NCBI GenBank assembly: GCA_030549495.1
Contig: JAUIRK010000292.1
Coordinates: 803,001 to 867,000, forward strand
Reading direction: 5' to 3'
From: Nectonema munidae
Taxonomy: Eukaryota > Nematomorpha > Nectonematoida > Nectonematidae
Length of the DNA stretch: 64,000 nucleotides
Each line of letters starts with the position of its first letter. Positions within the stretch are counted from its first letter, which is position 1. Positions 50,001 through 62,189 of this stretch are shown here, one piece after another. The notes beneath the pieces are model-generated. The model was not told where the DNA came from. It did no database searches and saw nothing but the letters and a program-made list of their open reading frames with translations. The translations under genes were made by a program, and so were the position numbers.

Positions 50001-50533
50001 TTGAATAAAATCCTTTATTTTTTTGTGACTTTTAACTGGGCTGCTCATTTATAAGTATATTTTTAAGCTGGTTTATCTATCCATCATGTGTCAAAAACAC
50101 TTATTTTATCCAGCACATATCCGCTACAAATTTTTTTTCGATAAAGTACAAAAAAAGATGAAATTAATTGTTTTTTTCATAAAAGTGTATCTACTTTTTT
50201 CTAAGGTTAATATATCTTACATTGTTATTAACTGTTTCAAGAGTTTTCTAAAATCGATAGGATGAAATTTAATAATCGAATTAATTTTTAGAAAAAAAGA
50301 TTTTTAAGTTTGGTCAACTTTTTGAATTAGTAATAAAATTGTTTCTTTTTGATTTGATCGGAGAGATTTTTGACTAATACTATATATACTGCCTTATTTG
50401 TTTTTTTTAAATTTAATAAGCATTTAACTAATTTAAAAAGAGATGTGACGACTAAGCAATGTATTAAACCTTACTATTCATAAAAATTTAATAGATTTAA
50501 AAATATATGAATTTAAAATATAAATAATAATCT

Positions 50534-50539
50534 TTTATT
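50534..50539 (-). terminator. AHSA1 poly(A) signal
   Basis: AATAAA on the minus strand about 36 bases past the stop codon, the first hexamer downstream. Confidence 0.6.
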
Positions 50540-50574
50540 TTAACTTGTTACATAAAATTATGAATAAAAACTTC

Positions 50575-50922
50575 CTATTGTGATCGTAAAAACTCATTAA
50601 CTTGCTTAGAAAAGTAGCCAAAAGTTTCATAAATTCTAATCCAATAATTTCTGTACCAGCCTGCACAAGTACTTTCATAAAATTCAGAAGGAATATTTGT
50701 TTGTTTTAGATTAATGCATGCTCCATCTTGAGTAGATTCGAAGTTGATTCTGACGCATGAGAAGTGATTTTTAGGCCACGAAGAGATTCTCCATGTAAAA
50801 GAAATGGTATTTTTTGGAGTTAAATTTATGAAGGTACCGCTTATTACATTATTCAAGTATGAAAAGGATCCATTTTCTTTAAATTCGAAGATCGCAACAT
50901 CGGATCCAGTGTATATTTTTAT
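50575..50922 (-). CDS. AHSA1: AHSA1 exon 5, C-terminal domain
   Basis: Reads IKIYTGSDVAIFEFKENGSF, NNVISGTFINLTPKNTISFT, then the W-R-x-x-S-W-P signature and GWYRNYWIRIYETFGYFSKQ, ending in TAG. Confidence 0.92.
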   Translation of the reverse strand: MKIYTGSDVAIFEFKENGSFSYLNNVISGTFINLTPKNTISFTWRISSWPKNHFSCVRINFESTQDGACINLKQTNIPSEFYESTCAGWYRNYWIRIYETFGYFSKQVNEFLRSQ

Positions 50923-53900
50923 CTAAAAATAAATATACTAGATAATGAAGTATGAACACACAATTAATATTACAAGTTCAGGTTCAGAAAATAATCGAAA
51001 AAGATCATTTACAGAAGCTGCAAAGTCAATTTTCATGCTTAAGTCTTTAGTTGACGACACGCTAACACATTTATCTCCTTTACCATCTAAAATATATGAA
51101 ATGAAAAAGAAAAGGTTTTAATAGAAACTTTTTACTATTTTTGTCCAAAGTGGGAAGGATGTTAACTTTTTGATTGGATTTTTTTAAATCAGCGACATTA
51201 GTGGGTAAGATAAGTCCTTGGCTAAAAACTTCTTTAAGTTCCGAAACGTATTTCTGAAGTACATCTCTAATCAAAGGTATTCCAAGTTCTTTAATCAAGG
51301 AAATAAAAAGGTTATTTTGACCAGAAACTGTCATATCAACTTCATTAATAGAATATTCTTCACTAAAATTTAAAATCTCCAAAGTTCCTGTGTGTCTAAA
51401 GTGTATAAAAGGAAATTACTATACCATGTTAAAAGTGATTAAGAAAAGATCAATAAATACGAAGTACATACAAAGTTTTTATTTTCACCGTATTTTAAAT
51501 TTTATTCATTATACTTTCTTTGTATAAACATGTTATGCAATTTTTCAAAGCGAAATTTTTAAATTTTCAAAATTCAATTCGGGAATGGAAAATGGGTATG
51601 AAGGACTACTTTAATTAAAAACTAAAGGATAAATGTGAATAATTGCAAATCTTTAAATATTGAAAACTCATGGAAATTATACCAAAAACCAATGGAGAAA
51701 AAACCTTTTACTAGATGGCTACACCTAGACTATGTTGTTGATAAAATAAAGGACAGTGTAACTTACTGGCGATGTTTGTGCAAAGGAAAATGTAGTGGAC
51801 CGTGGAAAATAATCGACGAAATTTTTCAAGTGCATACTAACCACTCGCCATTGGCCTGATAATGCACGTATCATTAAAAACTGTGAGTAAAATTAAAGAA
51901 AAAGCTGCACTAATACTTATCCACTTAATGCTGCAAGTGCCCTTCCTAAGAAACTAGCAAGTATCCGGCTTAGACAAAGTACGGTACCATACGAAGACGT
52001 TTTAACTAACAACTTAAAGAAAATATTTGGAGGAGTTATTCATGAAAGTAACAATCTGTAAACTTTATCAACTCTTAAAATTTTAAAATTTTTTTTTTAA
52101 AAATATATGGGATGTGTGAAAAAAATTTTTGTTTCCCCCTTTTGGGTTTCTAGTATACTGCTATGTTGCTGGATGGAAATCAAAACTCATTAGGAAAAAA
52201 ACTCAAGCTACCTTATAATATGTTTTTTAACACACTCAAAAAAGTAAGGCTTGATTTAAATCACTATTGACAAAGAAAAGGCAGCTCTTAATTGCGGCAC
52301 AGCATGTTTCCGAAACACAATTGATGTTTTTTCATTTTGGACAGTGTTTGGGGGAGAAATACAATGTTTGAGATGGCATGCATGATATAATGACATAAAA
52401 ATGCATTTATTGTAAAGTCATTCAAACATTGGCATTTGTGCTCGTCAAAGATGTTGCTGATGCCTTCAATGAATTAGTTCTATCATTAGATGATAAAACT
52501 GATAAAATTCTCATGGAGAAATATAGGGACAATAAAATTCATTTTCTGAAAGCATTGCTCACAATATTTAAAAATTATGTTTTACTTTTTTAAAATAAAT
52601 TTATTGTTTTATCATTTTTTTTGCAATAATTTTTTTAGACAAAAAGTTTATTTCTATCATTAAAAATTTGAATGATTGTGTGAGCATCTTTTTACTGTAT
52701 TTTTTGAGTTTTAATGTTTTAACATCAAAACATTTTTTATTGGTTGAGAAGTTTGGAAATATTGTAAACTGTATTTATATTTTTGTAGAAATATTTGTTA
52801 GGCAAAATGTCTGTTTGATAAAATTTTAGTTCGATCAAATCCCTTTCGGCTAATTGTCTATCGGCCAAATGTCTTGGTAGCGAAAATGTTAGACATTTTT
52901 TTAGTTGGTTCAAATAAGAAATAAGACCTTAATGACTGTTTATGCCGAGGTGGAAAATGAAAATGAGCACTCATTTTCCTATAAAATACCTCATATGGCA
53001 CATGCGTCTCTTGCCGCCTCTGAACAGTAGGTCTCCTGATCTGCGTTCACGCGGCGGGGTCGTTTAAAACTAAATGATCTTGAGGCAAAAGCGAGTAACA
53101 GGCGCTTTAACGTCGTATAGCTGCGGATGGACCAAGGTCGTTAGCTTTGGACAGCAGTTGTTCTAGGAGAAAATAACTCTGATTCCAAATACCACTGCCT
53201 TGTCGGTTAAGTACTTGGTTGTACGAAGGCTAAAGGTTTCCAGTCCTGAATACAAACACTGGTTGGCGTCAGTAAGGGCATCCGGCTTGTAAAAATTCTG
53301 CTCCAATTTACTTTGCAATGATCCAAAACTCTATAGGGCGGGGTACAGCCCGAAGTACTCCGTGGGTCCTTCCAGTAACCTACGTCAAAAAGAATACTGA
53401 AAAAAAACCAGAGAGAAAGAATAGTGGTAGATCATACTGACAAAATTTCTTGTAATGTAATAAGATTAGCTTCATGGAATGTCGGCACAATGACAGGAAA
53501 AGCGAATGAAATTGTAGAGGAGATGATAAAGCGAAAGATTGAAATAGCCTGTGTACAGGAGACTAAATGGAAGGGTAATGCTTCTAAAATGCTTATCCAA
53601 GGATTCAAAATTGTTTATACCGGCTCAACTAATAAAAAGAATGGTGTAGGAGTAATTTTGAGTAAAAAATGGCATGAAAAGATAATTGAAGTAAGAAGGG
53701 TAAGTGACAGGATAATTTTATTGAAATTAAAGGGTTTTAATGAAATTATTACTGTTGTGTCAGTGTATGCACCATAGATTGGTTGTAATAGGGAGGAGAA
53801 AGATGTTTTTGTTGATAAACTTGATAATTTACTGTCGGAAGTCGCAGAGAGTGAAACATTAATTTTAGCAGGTGACTTTAATGGTCAAATTGGGAAAAAT

Positions 53901-56900
53901 AGTGGTGGGTATGAGGGAGTCCATGGTGGACAAGGTTTTGGCAAAAGGAACGAAGAAGGCAACAGAGTATTAGACTTGGCACAGAGAAATGAACTGACCA
54001 TCTGCAACACCAATTTCAGGAAAAAAGATGATCATTTAATAACGTATAGTAATGGAGGCAGAAATAGTCAAATAGACCTTTTAATTGTCAGACAGGAGAA
54101 AAGAAAATATGTCAAAAATTGCAAGGTTATCCCAGGGATTGATATTGTATCGCAGCACAGAATTGTCATGATTGACATGCTTATATCTGAAGAACAAAGT
54201 AGGAAAGTAAAAAAGATAGGGCGATTCAGAACATGGCTACTTTAAGACAGAAAAGTTCAAGGAAGATATCAAGAGTTAGTTGAAAATGGTTTGAAAGAAA
54301 AACAAATAGGTGATAATATTAAAGAAATGTGGAGTCATCGTAGAAAGAATCTGTTGACAGCAAGTTTGATTGTGCTTGGTAGAAGAACTCAAAAAGAAAC
54401 TTGGTGGTGGAAAGAAGAGATTTGAGAAGTATTAAAAGCTAAGAAGCAAGCTTTTAAAAAATGGCAGAAAAGTAAGTTGAAAGAAGACAAACAAATGTAT
54501 AGCCTCAAGAAAAAAGAAGCTAAAAACAGACAAAATGCACGAGGCACTTGATAGTAAGAATGGTGATAAGCAAATTTTTAAACTTGCAAAGACTAAGCAA
54601 AGAGATATCAAGGAATGTAGAAATATCGACATTATAAGGGACAAAGAAGGAAAAATTCTTTTTAAAGAAGAAGAAATAGAGGAGAGATGGAAAGAATATT
54701 TTGAAGATCTGTTAAACGTTGAAAACGAGCATAATTGCATCGTTGCAGGTACAAAAATTGAAGGTCCCGAGCTAGGTTTGGAGGAAAAGGAATTATATGA
54801 AGCAATAAATAAAATAAAAATAAATAAAGCAACAGGATCGAGTGAAGTAAGTGTAGAAATGATAAAAGCTGGAGGAAGAGAATGCTGGAAGATGATGAGT
54901 AGATTATTGGAACAGATTTGGAAAGAAGAAGAATGGACTAAGTCTCATTGTTCCAATTTACAAAAATAAAAGAGATGTGTTAAACTGCAAAAATTACCGG
55001 GGCATAAAACTAATAGAACACGGATTAAAACTTCTGGAAAGAATTTTGGCTGGACGTTTAAGAAATCAAGTTAACATAAATGATAACCAGTTTGGATTTA
55101 TGAGAGGAAAGAGTACAGTAGATCCTATATTTATAGTTAGAAAGGTGATGGAAAAGAGACTTGAAGGAAATCAGCCTTTATTCTGCGGTTTTGTAGACCT
55201 AGAGAAAGCGTTTGATAGGGTTACAAGGGATGTTGTGTACTTGAGTCTAAGAGAAAAAGGTGTTAGTGAAAAGTTAGTGAGACTAGTTAAGGAAACCTAT
55301 AGAAACTCTAAAACTTCCATCAGAACAATGAACGGATACTCACAGGAATTTGACATAAAAGTAGGGTTACACCAAGGTTCTGCATTGAGCCCTTTTCTTT
55401 TTGCAGTTGTTATTGATGAAATCTCCAAAAATATCAGAAAAAAAGGATTAATGAACTTTTGTTTGCCGATGACTTAATAATTATGGCAGATAGTGAAAAA
55501 GAATCACAGGAAAGACTAAGTATATGGCAAAAAAGTCTCGAGGAAAAAGGCCTAAAGTTGAATGCAGGCAAAACCAAAGTGATGAAGGTTAGTAGAAATG
55601 ACAATACTGAGAAAAGGATAAAAGACGTGCATGGAATTGAGTTAAATCAAGTTAAAGCGTTCAAGTATTTAGGATCAGTTATTGAGATGGAAGGAGGATG
55701 TTGTAAAGATGTTCAGTCGAGATTGAATGCCAGTTGGGCAAAATGGAAAGAGGTTAAACCTGTTCTAAACGATAGAAAACTACCCATGAATTTAAAGGCC
55801 AAGGTATATACATCAATAGTTAGACCCGTCATGACTTACGGATCAGAATGTTGGTATCCGAGAAATAGTGAAAAGAAAAAGCTAGAAGTGTCGAAAATGA
55901 AAATGCTGAGAATGATGCTGAACGTTACGAGAAAAGATAGAACTAGAAATGAAGAAGTGAGACATAGAACAAAAGTGACGACGAGTGTTGTAGATATAAT
56001 GGAAAGAAACAGGATGAGATGGTATGGTCACGTGCTAAGAAGAAAAAATAAAGATAGCGTACGATGAGCCTGTACAAGGAAAGAGAAAAAGAGGAAGGCA
56101 AAGATTGAGATGGAGGGATGATTTTAAAAGGTCCATGGAAAAATTTGGATTGAAAGAAAGCGATGCGAAGGACAGGAACCTATGGAGAAACAGGATCAAG
56201 CCATCGACCCCCATTTACGGGATAAGATGAAGAAGAAGAAATTCAAATTAGGGAGCATTCTTTAGAAAAAAAATATGGTAACATTTCAGTTAAGTAAAAA
56301 CGTTTAAAATAATTACAAATGGAATTTGTTTTCAGTCAATTCAATATAAATTTACTTTGGGGCCACACATATATGCCATCCTCTAAAAATTTCAAAATTT
56401 TGACCTCTTCCGCCAGTCTTGGTCAATCTCAAAACTCATACGCACAGGACCTACCCCTCAATGGGATTTCAATTTAGCACTTACGTAATCATACTATATT
56501 TAAACATCTCTAGAAAGCCAAATTCTGTAATATATCAAGATAGAGATTGGGGATTTATCTTTTTTAACAACAACCAAATCCTCATGGGTTTATCTTATTA
56601 ATTTTTGCGGAACCAACTGGTTAATAGAAATATCTTTGATAAATCTAGAAAACGGACCGTTTATTTTATATGGCTTGGCAAAGGAGAAGAAAGAAATCTA
56701 GCTATGTTAATTAAATATTAGAAAGACATAATAAAGCAAAACAGAACTCTTATAAATTCGATGCGTTTCCTATGAAGGTTCTCAAAGACTACAACACTTT
56801 TTCATCTGAAATTATTTATCATCATATTAATCTTAGTATAATTCATAGCACCTTTCCTTTGTCGCTCAAGTTTCATTCTTCCTATTCACAAGAAAGGCAG

Positions 56901-59488
56901 CAAATCGCTGGCACAAAACTATCAACCTATTACCAATCTGAAAGTCCAATCAAAATGATTTTAACACAATTTACAGATACAACTTCTTTATTTCTTGACT
57001 ATAATTGAAATAATTTATTCAAGAAAATTCAACTATCGTATAAAATTTTCTGCAGAAAAGTGTATTGAGTTTTTAATGATAATTCTCTTCAATAAACTAA
57101 ATCAGAATTATTACGCGTCTTTTACTTCTTTAGATCTTAGCAGAGCTTGCGACTGTATTCATCTTGCAACTCTCAATAAAACTTAAAAACATTAAATTAT
57201 CAAAAAATTTCAGAAAGAAAAGTTCACATAATCATAAATGTATACTACATCAACATTGAACACTCTTAGCCTAATGATGACATTTATATTTTATATACTC
57301 ACAAAGATTGTAACGAACTAACTACACAACTTACACTTAAATAAGATTACCAAAATGGCAACTTGGTGATCATATAATAATTTGACTCAAAACAAGACTA
57401 AAACAAATTTACCATTTTTCTCCTTATAAAAATATTAAAACGAATTTCTCTAAACTCCTAACTTTATATTTCTTGGATTTGAATGATCTTCTTGTCTCTG
57501 AATAGAGAATTTCTTCACAAATTAATAAACAAGTAATGTATTTTTTTATACAAGTTTTATTGAAAACTTACAAAAAAAAAATGTAAGTAGCGAGTTGAAC
57601 AAATTCAGCAATATTTCATCCATCAGAACTAAAAACTTTACAATGAAGAAAAATCCTATTCATTTCCGAAATCTCTTCTCAACAAATTACCCGAAAGTAT
57701 TAGAACAGTGAAAAACTTCAATGCATTTAACCCATTTACCACCAATGTTCCTATTTTGGAACACAAGTAATTTCATCTTTGTCTCCTTTTTTCAGTGACT
57801 TTGAATATAAATCGTCTGCTTTTTTAGATATCGTCTGCTTTGCTTGGTCTTAAATGGGTTAAAGAACAACTCTTCTCACACTACTTAGAAGAAAATGTTG
57901 TATACAAATAATTTTATCTACCTTATATCCATCTACCTTTATACATTATTTATAGTATAAATAATTTTTTGTATTATTATTTACTTGTATTTTAATCTTT
58001 GTATCCTGTTTTATCTATCTTTCAAAGTACTATTTTCTCTTATCTTTCATATTATAGTGAAAGACTCACTGCAAAATATACATATTTTGATAAAAGTAAT
58101 AAAGCAGAATTTTAATTTGAATCTCAAATATTAATTTCTAATCTCTAATTTATAAAATATATTTTCAAAATGGAAACTTAAAAATTTTGTTGACTCCAGC
58201 AATTCAGTAAAAGTATTTAAAATGTTTAGATACAGCTTTATTGTTAACTTTAAAATAGGAATACTTTGTACATCATTGGTGTTTGCAGAAGTAAAAAATA
58301 ATGCAAGTACTCGAAGTTGATTTCATGTTTTTGTTTGCAACAAAAATTTTTTGACTGACCCACCAAAAAGTGAATATAAAAAAAAAAGCGACCTTTTCAA
58401 ACTAACCTAGTCTAATAGTTCACCACCAAAATTAATGCATTCTAGTGATATAGCTTCATAAATTTCCAAATCCGTACGTGAAAAATATAAGTCGAGGGGC
58501 GGGGTATCGCAGTAACAGTTACACCCATCTCTCCACAATCCCATAGACCCAAATATCTAAGATTTGGTTGATGTTGTATGCGTGAATGTATGTCTAGATG
58601 TTTTTTGTGTCAGGCGTGTAAATAAATGGAAACGTTTATCAAGAATATCAAAAAAATGTATATGCAAATGTATGACTGAGCTAACACTAAACCCAACACG
58701 AAGTCCAATACTAACAGTAAAAGCTAATTCTAGATTAATCCTAACACATTTAGAAATTGATTGAGCACTCTTCAATTATTATTATGCAAATTGAGGAAAA
58801 AATTTGAATAATCAAAATTAATGATAGAGTGGACAACCCACCCCCTGGTATGGGACGTGAGTTATGTATTGTCCCTTGGAATAGTGTTTGAACCCATTTA
58901 CGGCCAATGTTCCTATTTTGGAACATAAGTAATTTCATCTTCGTCTGCTTTGCTTAGCCTTAAATGGGTTAAACATATCATATTAAACACATTCACAATG
59001 AAAGCGTTTAATCTTACAATGATCATTTTATGATTACTAATTTTAACTAACTACCTTTATACTGTGGAATATCTAGAATTTAATTAATTATACGGTATGT
59101 AATTGATCATGCATACACTGAGTATTAGAAAAATACTTTTTTTCTTCGTCTTTTCCTTCTAAACCGGACCACTCTACACCGATCTTCCAATCATAAAATA
59201 TCATTAGTTTTGATTTCCGATTGTGTAAAAAAGCTTCGCCTGTAATCTCTTTAACGTCTGTGATGGAGATGCTGTCTTAAAAAATGACAGAAATAAAATA
59301 AATCGAACAAGCGAATACAAGTTTTTACTGTTATTCTTTTCTGCCTTCACTCCCAAAAGAAGTTGCCGCAACCTATTTTTTGACCAAATGTCAGCATTTT
59401 TTTCTGACCAGTGCCAATTGTTTACATTCTTGGCGTCGAGCCTTTCTTCTACAATCCAACGAGGATCTCCTTCTCCCCACTTTGCCAT
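50575..59488 (-). CDS. AHSA1: Activator of Hsp90 ATPase (Aha1), five exons, complete
   Basis: Aha1 is a cytosolic co-chaperone that binds Hsp90 and stimulates its ATP hydrolysis. Exons in transcript order: 59319-59488, 59137-59271, 51136-51395, 50974-51086 and 50575-50922; phase holds throughout and gives 341 residues (human 338). The N-terminal domain starts MAKWGEGDPRWIVEERLDA, almost identical to the family start, with NVNNWHWSEKNADIW, then EAFLHNRKSKLMIFYDWKI and TLEILNFSEEYSINEVDMTV. The C-terminal AHSA1 domain shows ISFTWRISSWPKNHFS, GWYRNYWIRIYETFGYF. Intron 1 is only 47 bp; intron 2 is 7.7 kb, filled by transposons. Stop TAG at 50575-50577. No broken residues seen. Confidence 0.93.
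50974..51086 (-). CDS. AHSA1: AHSA1 exon 4
   Basis: Linker and first strand of the AHSA1 domain: STKDLSMKIDFAASVNDLFR then LFSEPEL. Acceptor ATATTTTAG, donor GTAATA. Confidence 0.88.
51136..51395 (-). CDS. AHSA1: AHSA1 exon 3
   Basis: The acceptor CACTTTAG at 51396 keeps phase and reads KHTGTLEILNFSEEYSINEV, then IRDVLQKYVSELKEVFSQGL and ILPTNV, the end of the N-terminal domain and the start of the linker. A closer AG (CACACAG) would break the frame. Confidence 0.9.
51630..52575 (+). pseudogene. MULE transposase fossil with FLYWCH finger
   Basis: RWLHLDYVVDKIKDSVTYWR followed by CLCKGKCSG and HTNHS (51710-51850) is a FLYWCH finger. Downstream pieces in changing frames follow MULE order: ALPKKLASIRLRQSTVPYED (about 51945-52000), MFFHFGQCLGEKYNV (about 52325-52370) and LAFVLVKDVADAFNELVLSL (about 52430-52490). 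HFGQC is the third catalytic region of MULE transposases. At least five stops or frameshifts. It lies in the large AHSA1 intron, antisense to the gene. Confidence 0.65.
52985..56235 (+). mobile_element. Nearly full-length RTE LINE, lightly decayed
   Basis: A GC-richer leader (52985-53420) with GGTTGGCGTCAGTAAGGGCA and GGGCGGGGTACAGCCCGAAG is followed by a single ORF2 of the RTE type (endonuclease, reverse transcriptase, conserved tail). The 3' end is GATAAGATGAAGAAGAAG near 56235, the short microsatellite-like tail of RTE elements. Antisense to AHSA1 in its large intron. I count about one in-frame stop and three to four frameshifts, making it the youngest LINE in the window. Confidence 0.85.
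53424..56100 (+). pseudogene. RTE ORF2: endonuclease and reverse transcriptase
   Basis: Endonuclease: LASWNVGTMTGKANEIVEEM, IACVQETKWKG (catalytic Glu), a stop at 53776 just after VSVYAP, then LILAGDFNGQIGKN (Asp, Asn) and NSQIDLLIVR. Frame is lost near 54240 and regained at 54535 (HEALDSKNGDKQIFKLAKTK). Reverse transcriptase: NYRGIKLIEHGLKLLERI, FCGFVDLEKAFDRVTRDV, VGLHQGSALSPFLFAVV, then a frame change and the catalytic FADDLIIMADSE at about 55459. Tail: FKYLGSVIEMEGG, TYGSECWYPRNSEKKK and NRMRWYGHVLRRKNKD. All catalytic residues I can place are present. Unlike the RTE copies at 23-27 kb, this one has no zinc-finger insert. Confidence 0.85.
57731..57858. mobile_element. piggyBac-like MITE, copy B
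   Basis: 128 bp with ends CCCATTTACC and TTAAATGGG, flanked by TTAA (57727-57730 and 57859-57862). The interior has AATGTTCCTATTTTGGAACA, itself a palindrome, and two ATCGTCTGCTT repeats. Confidence 0.75.
58893..58968. mobile_element. piggyBac-like MITE, copy C (internally deleted)
   Basis: 76 bp, same ends as copy B (CCCATTTACGG and TTAAATGGG) and the same TGTTCCTATTTTGGAACA palindrome. It lacks about 50 bp lying between the CGTCTG repeats of copy B. TTAA follows on the right; the left flank is TTGAA, so that duplication has mutated. Confidence 0.65.
59137..59271 (-). CDS. AHSA1: AHSA1 exon 2
   Basis: Reads FISITDVKEITGEAFLHNRK then SKLMIFYDWKIGVEWSG and GKDEEK, aligned with the EASINNRKGKLIFFYEW region of human Aha1. 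The donor GTATTT starts the 7.7 kb intron. Confidence 0.9.
59319..59488 (-). CDS. AHSA1: AHSA1 exon 1
   Basis: Starts at the ATG at 59488 (MAKWGEGDPRWIVEERLDA), the canonical Aha1 start, and runs to AEKNNSKN. The donor GTATTC opens the 47-bp intron 59272-59318, whose acceptor must be GACAG rather than TTAAG to keep the frame open. Confidence 0.92.
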
Positions 59489-59849
59489 TTCAATCTAGTC
59501 AAAATCAAATAAATATTCCAATGAGGTTTTGAAATGAACTAGAAGTTAAAACCAAAATAAAACAAAACACAATATTATCCTCAATTTTTATCCGAAGATG
59601 CTGCAGACAAAGTTTTTGATAGCAGAAACACCGATAATAATCGATTAATCTGTCTTATATTCGAAGGTATTCTATAAAAGCGCTAAGACTGAAGAAAAAT
59701 ATAAATCATAGAAACAAGAGAAATTAAAAATGTGACGAAATCAAATTTCTATAGAAAAACTTTCTCCAATTCGACGTTGAATACGCATTAATTATTCCAA
59801 AAGTATACCCCAGCTTTACTCAATTTTTTCTTAGTTTTAATTTGATTGA

Positions 59850-59970
59850 TAATAATAAAACATCTATACTAGGTAACTCAAAAGAAAAAATGAAATAGAT
59901 TAATTTGATTAATAATAAAACATCTATACTAGGTAATTCAAAAGAAAAATGAAATAGATATTTTTATGAA
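59850..59970 (+). repeat. 58-bp tandem duplication
   Basis: AATAATAAAACATCTATACT through GAAAAAATGAAATAGAT occurs twice head to tail with two or three differences. It lies about 400 bp upstream of the AHSA1 start. Confidence 0.85.
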
Positions 59971-59999
59971 AATACTTAACTACCTTACATTTAACTCAT

Positions 60000-61310
60000 A
60001 AAAAATTTCCATGTAAATTTTCTAAATTGGTCAAAATTTTATTTAAAAGAAAATTTTATTCAAAAATTAACATCATTTTATATTAACAAAGCAGAAGCAT
60101 TCCTATAAAGAAATTATGAATTTGTAAATTTATCAATAAAATATACAAATATAAGGATGAACCTATATTTATAAAATTCTTGAGCTATAAAATCAAAATA
60201 TATTGACTATACGATAAAAATTATAATATAGAAATATCGAAAATCAAACAGTAAAATGTTAGAGTGCACAGATAAAAACATAACTTTATTTCACAAATAT
60301 ATAACAGTGATCAACACCAAATTTATTGTCGTTTTTTAGGGCTGATTTTATTTTATTAGAAACTTTTCAGAACCATTTTTCATGGTACCAAAGTTCAGCT
60401 ATTCAAATTAATCACAGAGATTTTTGGTAAAAATTTAGTTCCATCAATACACCAAACATTTTGCAAAAATGAAAATTTGTTTGTTTTTAAATGAGAGAAA
60501 AATAGTTTTCAATCGTTACAATTATATATCAATCAATATTGTCAGACTCGCGTTAAAAATTTTTTTTTCAACAAAGGTCATTTTAATCTTTATCAGTACG
60601 TTTGTTACATTTGAAAACTTTAATTTTTTTAAGTCAAGAAATTTTTTTTAAACAATAGCTATTTGAGAATGAATATTTTGACTAGCTATTCTGTTTAAAA
60701 GCAAAAATACTCTATTTGCTTAATATTTGAGCAGAGATATTTTTATAATGTTCGATTGTTAAATTTTGTAAGTAACACTGTACATAATTAATTAAATCAT
60801 TTTTTTAAGAAAATTTGTTGATTGTTATAATAAAAATATAATATTGAAACAAAATGTTTCAGTTGTTAAAAATGTACTTGATCTATTAATGACAGCTGTT
60901 AGAATTTTATTTGTAGGCAGAAATAGACAAAAAACGCAATGATTTTCATGTTCCCGTATACTATGATTTCTGTTAGTTTAAATGGTTTTTTTAGGATTGT
61001 GTGTTCTTAGACTTAAATAATTTTATGAAGTGATTAAACTACCGTTTTTTGTATACTATGATTCCTTAGAAAATGTAAAAAATAAGTTTTACTAAATCAC
61101 CATAAGGGTTAGCTACTTCAACGTTGCCTTTTGCTGCTTATAAAAACTTGAAAATATCAAATAAACTCTCATTTTTTATGTCTCCTATTATTTTGAAATT
61201 ATTTTGAGAACAGACAGTTTCATTTTAAAATAGTGAAAATTGCTTTGTTAGTTTATTTTGTCTTCTTTCTCTCTTATGTTAATTATGTAGCAAATTTTTC
61301 AATTTTGAGT
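60000..61310. other. AT-rich flank, nothing recognised
   Basis: Upstream of AHSA1. Many short A or T runs, no frame longer than about 60 codons of any recognisable kind, and no terminal repeats seen. Confidence 0.5.
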
Positions 61311-61314
61311 AAAA

Positions 61315-61450
61315 GGTAAGGTAAAGATACCATTGGTGTGTTTTCATTGACAAGGCACTGATTTACCGCTTATGTCAAACTATGAACAAATTGGTATCGA
61401 TGAGGAATCGAACCCAGAGGCTTTTCCACTTGCCATGCCACCCATAGAGT
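61315..61450 (-). repeat. tRNA-derived SINE, copy 3
   Basis: On the minus strand: GGGTGGCATGGCAAGTGG (A-box region), CTGGGTTCGATTCC (B box), then TCATAGTTTGACATAAGCGG, GTGCCTTGTCAATGAAAACA and a GGTATCTTTACCTTACC tail. Same family as the copies at 10.8 and 16.7 kb, more diverged. Confidence 0.65.
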
Positions 61451-62160
61451 ATGCTGTAGTGGATATGTCAAATTAGTTTTCAAAAAACTTAAGTTATGCT
61501 GTAAAAATGTTTAGTTTTTGTTGAAGCTCAATAACTTTTTTTCCTTAAAAGTTATTATAAAGGGCAAATCATTTCAAAAGGTTAAAAGTTGTTATTTTAC
61601 TTTTTGTAATTTATCGTTTGACTATTTTCTGTTTGTATCATTTAACTATTTTATTTTGCTTAATAAAAAATTTATTATTACATTTAAATATTTGTTAACT
61701 TTGTATTTGAAAATTCTTTGTTTATGGAAGCTGACTCCGAAAAATTATAGTTTGATTACTTTGTATTTGGTTGCACCAATTTAACTTTTAAACTATTTTT
61801 AGAATGAGGCCGAGAAAAATAATGCAATGCAATCTTAATTTATTGTTTGCACAATTTTAACTTTATTTTATACCTTTTTTGAGAGTCTAACTAACTTATT
61901 CTTATACACTAAAAAGAAGAAAAAATTCGAATACAAAGTTTTCTAACCTTAGTTTAGTTTTACATTTTTGATAGAAATTATTTCAGAAAAGTTATGTAAG
62001 TTGGATGTGTTTTTTTTATTTATTTTTCTCAATAAAACATTTTCATTTTTAGGAAGAAGAAATGGTGCGCATCTATTTGAAGGGAGAAAGTTTTGTTATG
62101 CATCTTGCTATTTATAAGTCCTCATTCATTGTTGACGTTAAGCTTAACGATATCGGTGAC

Positions 62161-62176
62161 GGGGGGGGGGGGGGGG
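62161..62176 (+). repeat. G homopolymer
   Basis: A run of about sixteen G in otherwise AT-rich DNA, at the left edge of the second R2 cluster. Confidence 0.9.
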
Positions 62177-62189
62177 CTAAAACTTATCT

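Noticed and set aside
51380-51389. CACACAG as acceptor of AHSA1 exon 3 with a missing micro-exon upstream
   Set aside because: CACTTTAG eight bases upstream joins exon 2 directly in phase, so no extra exon is needed.
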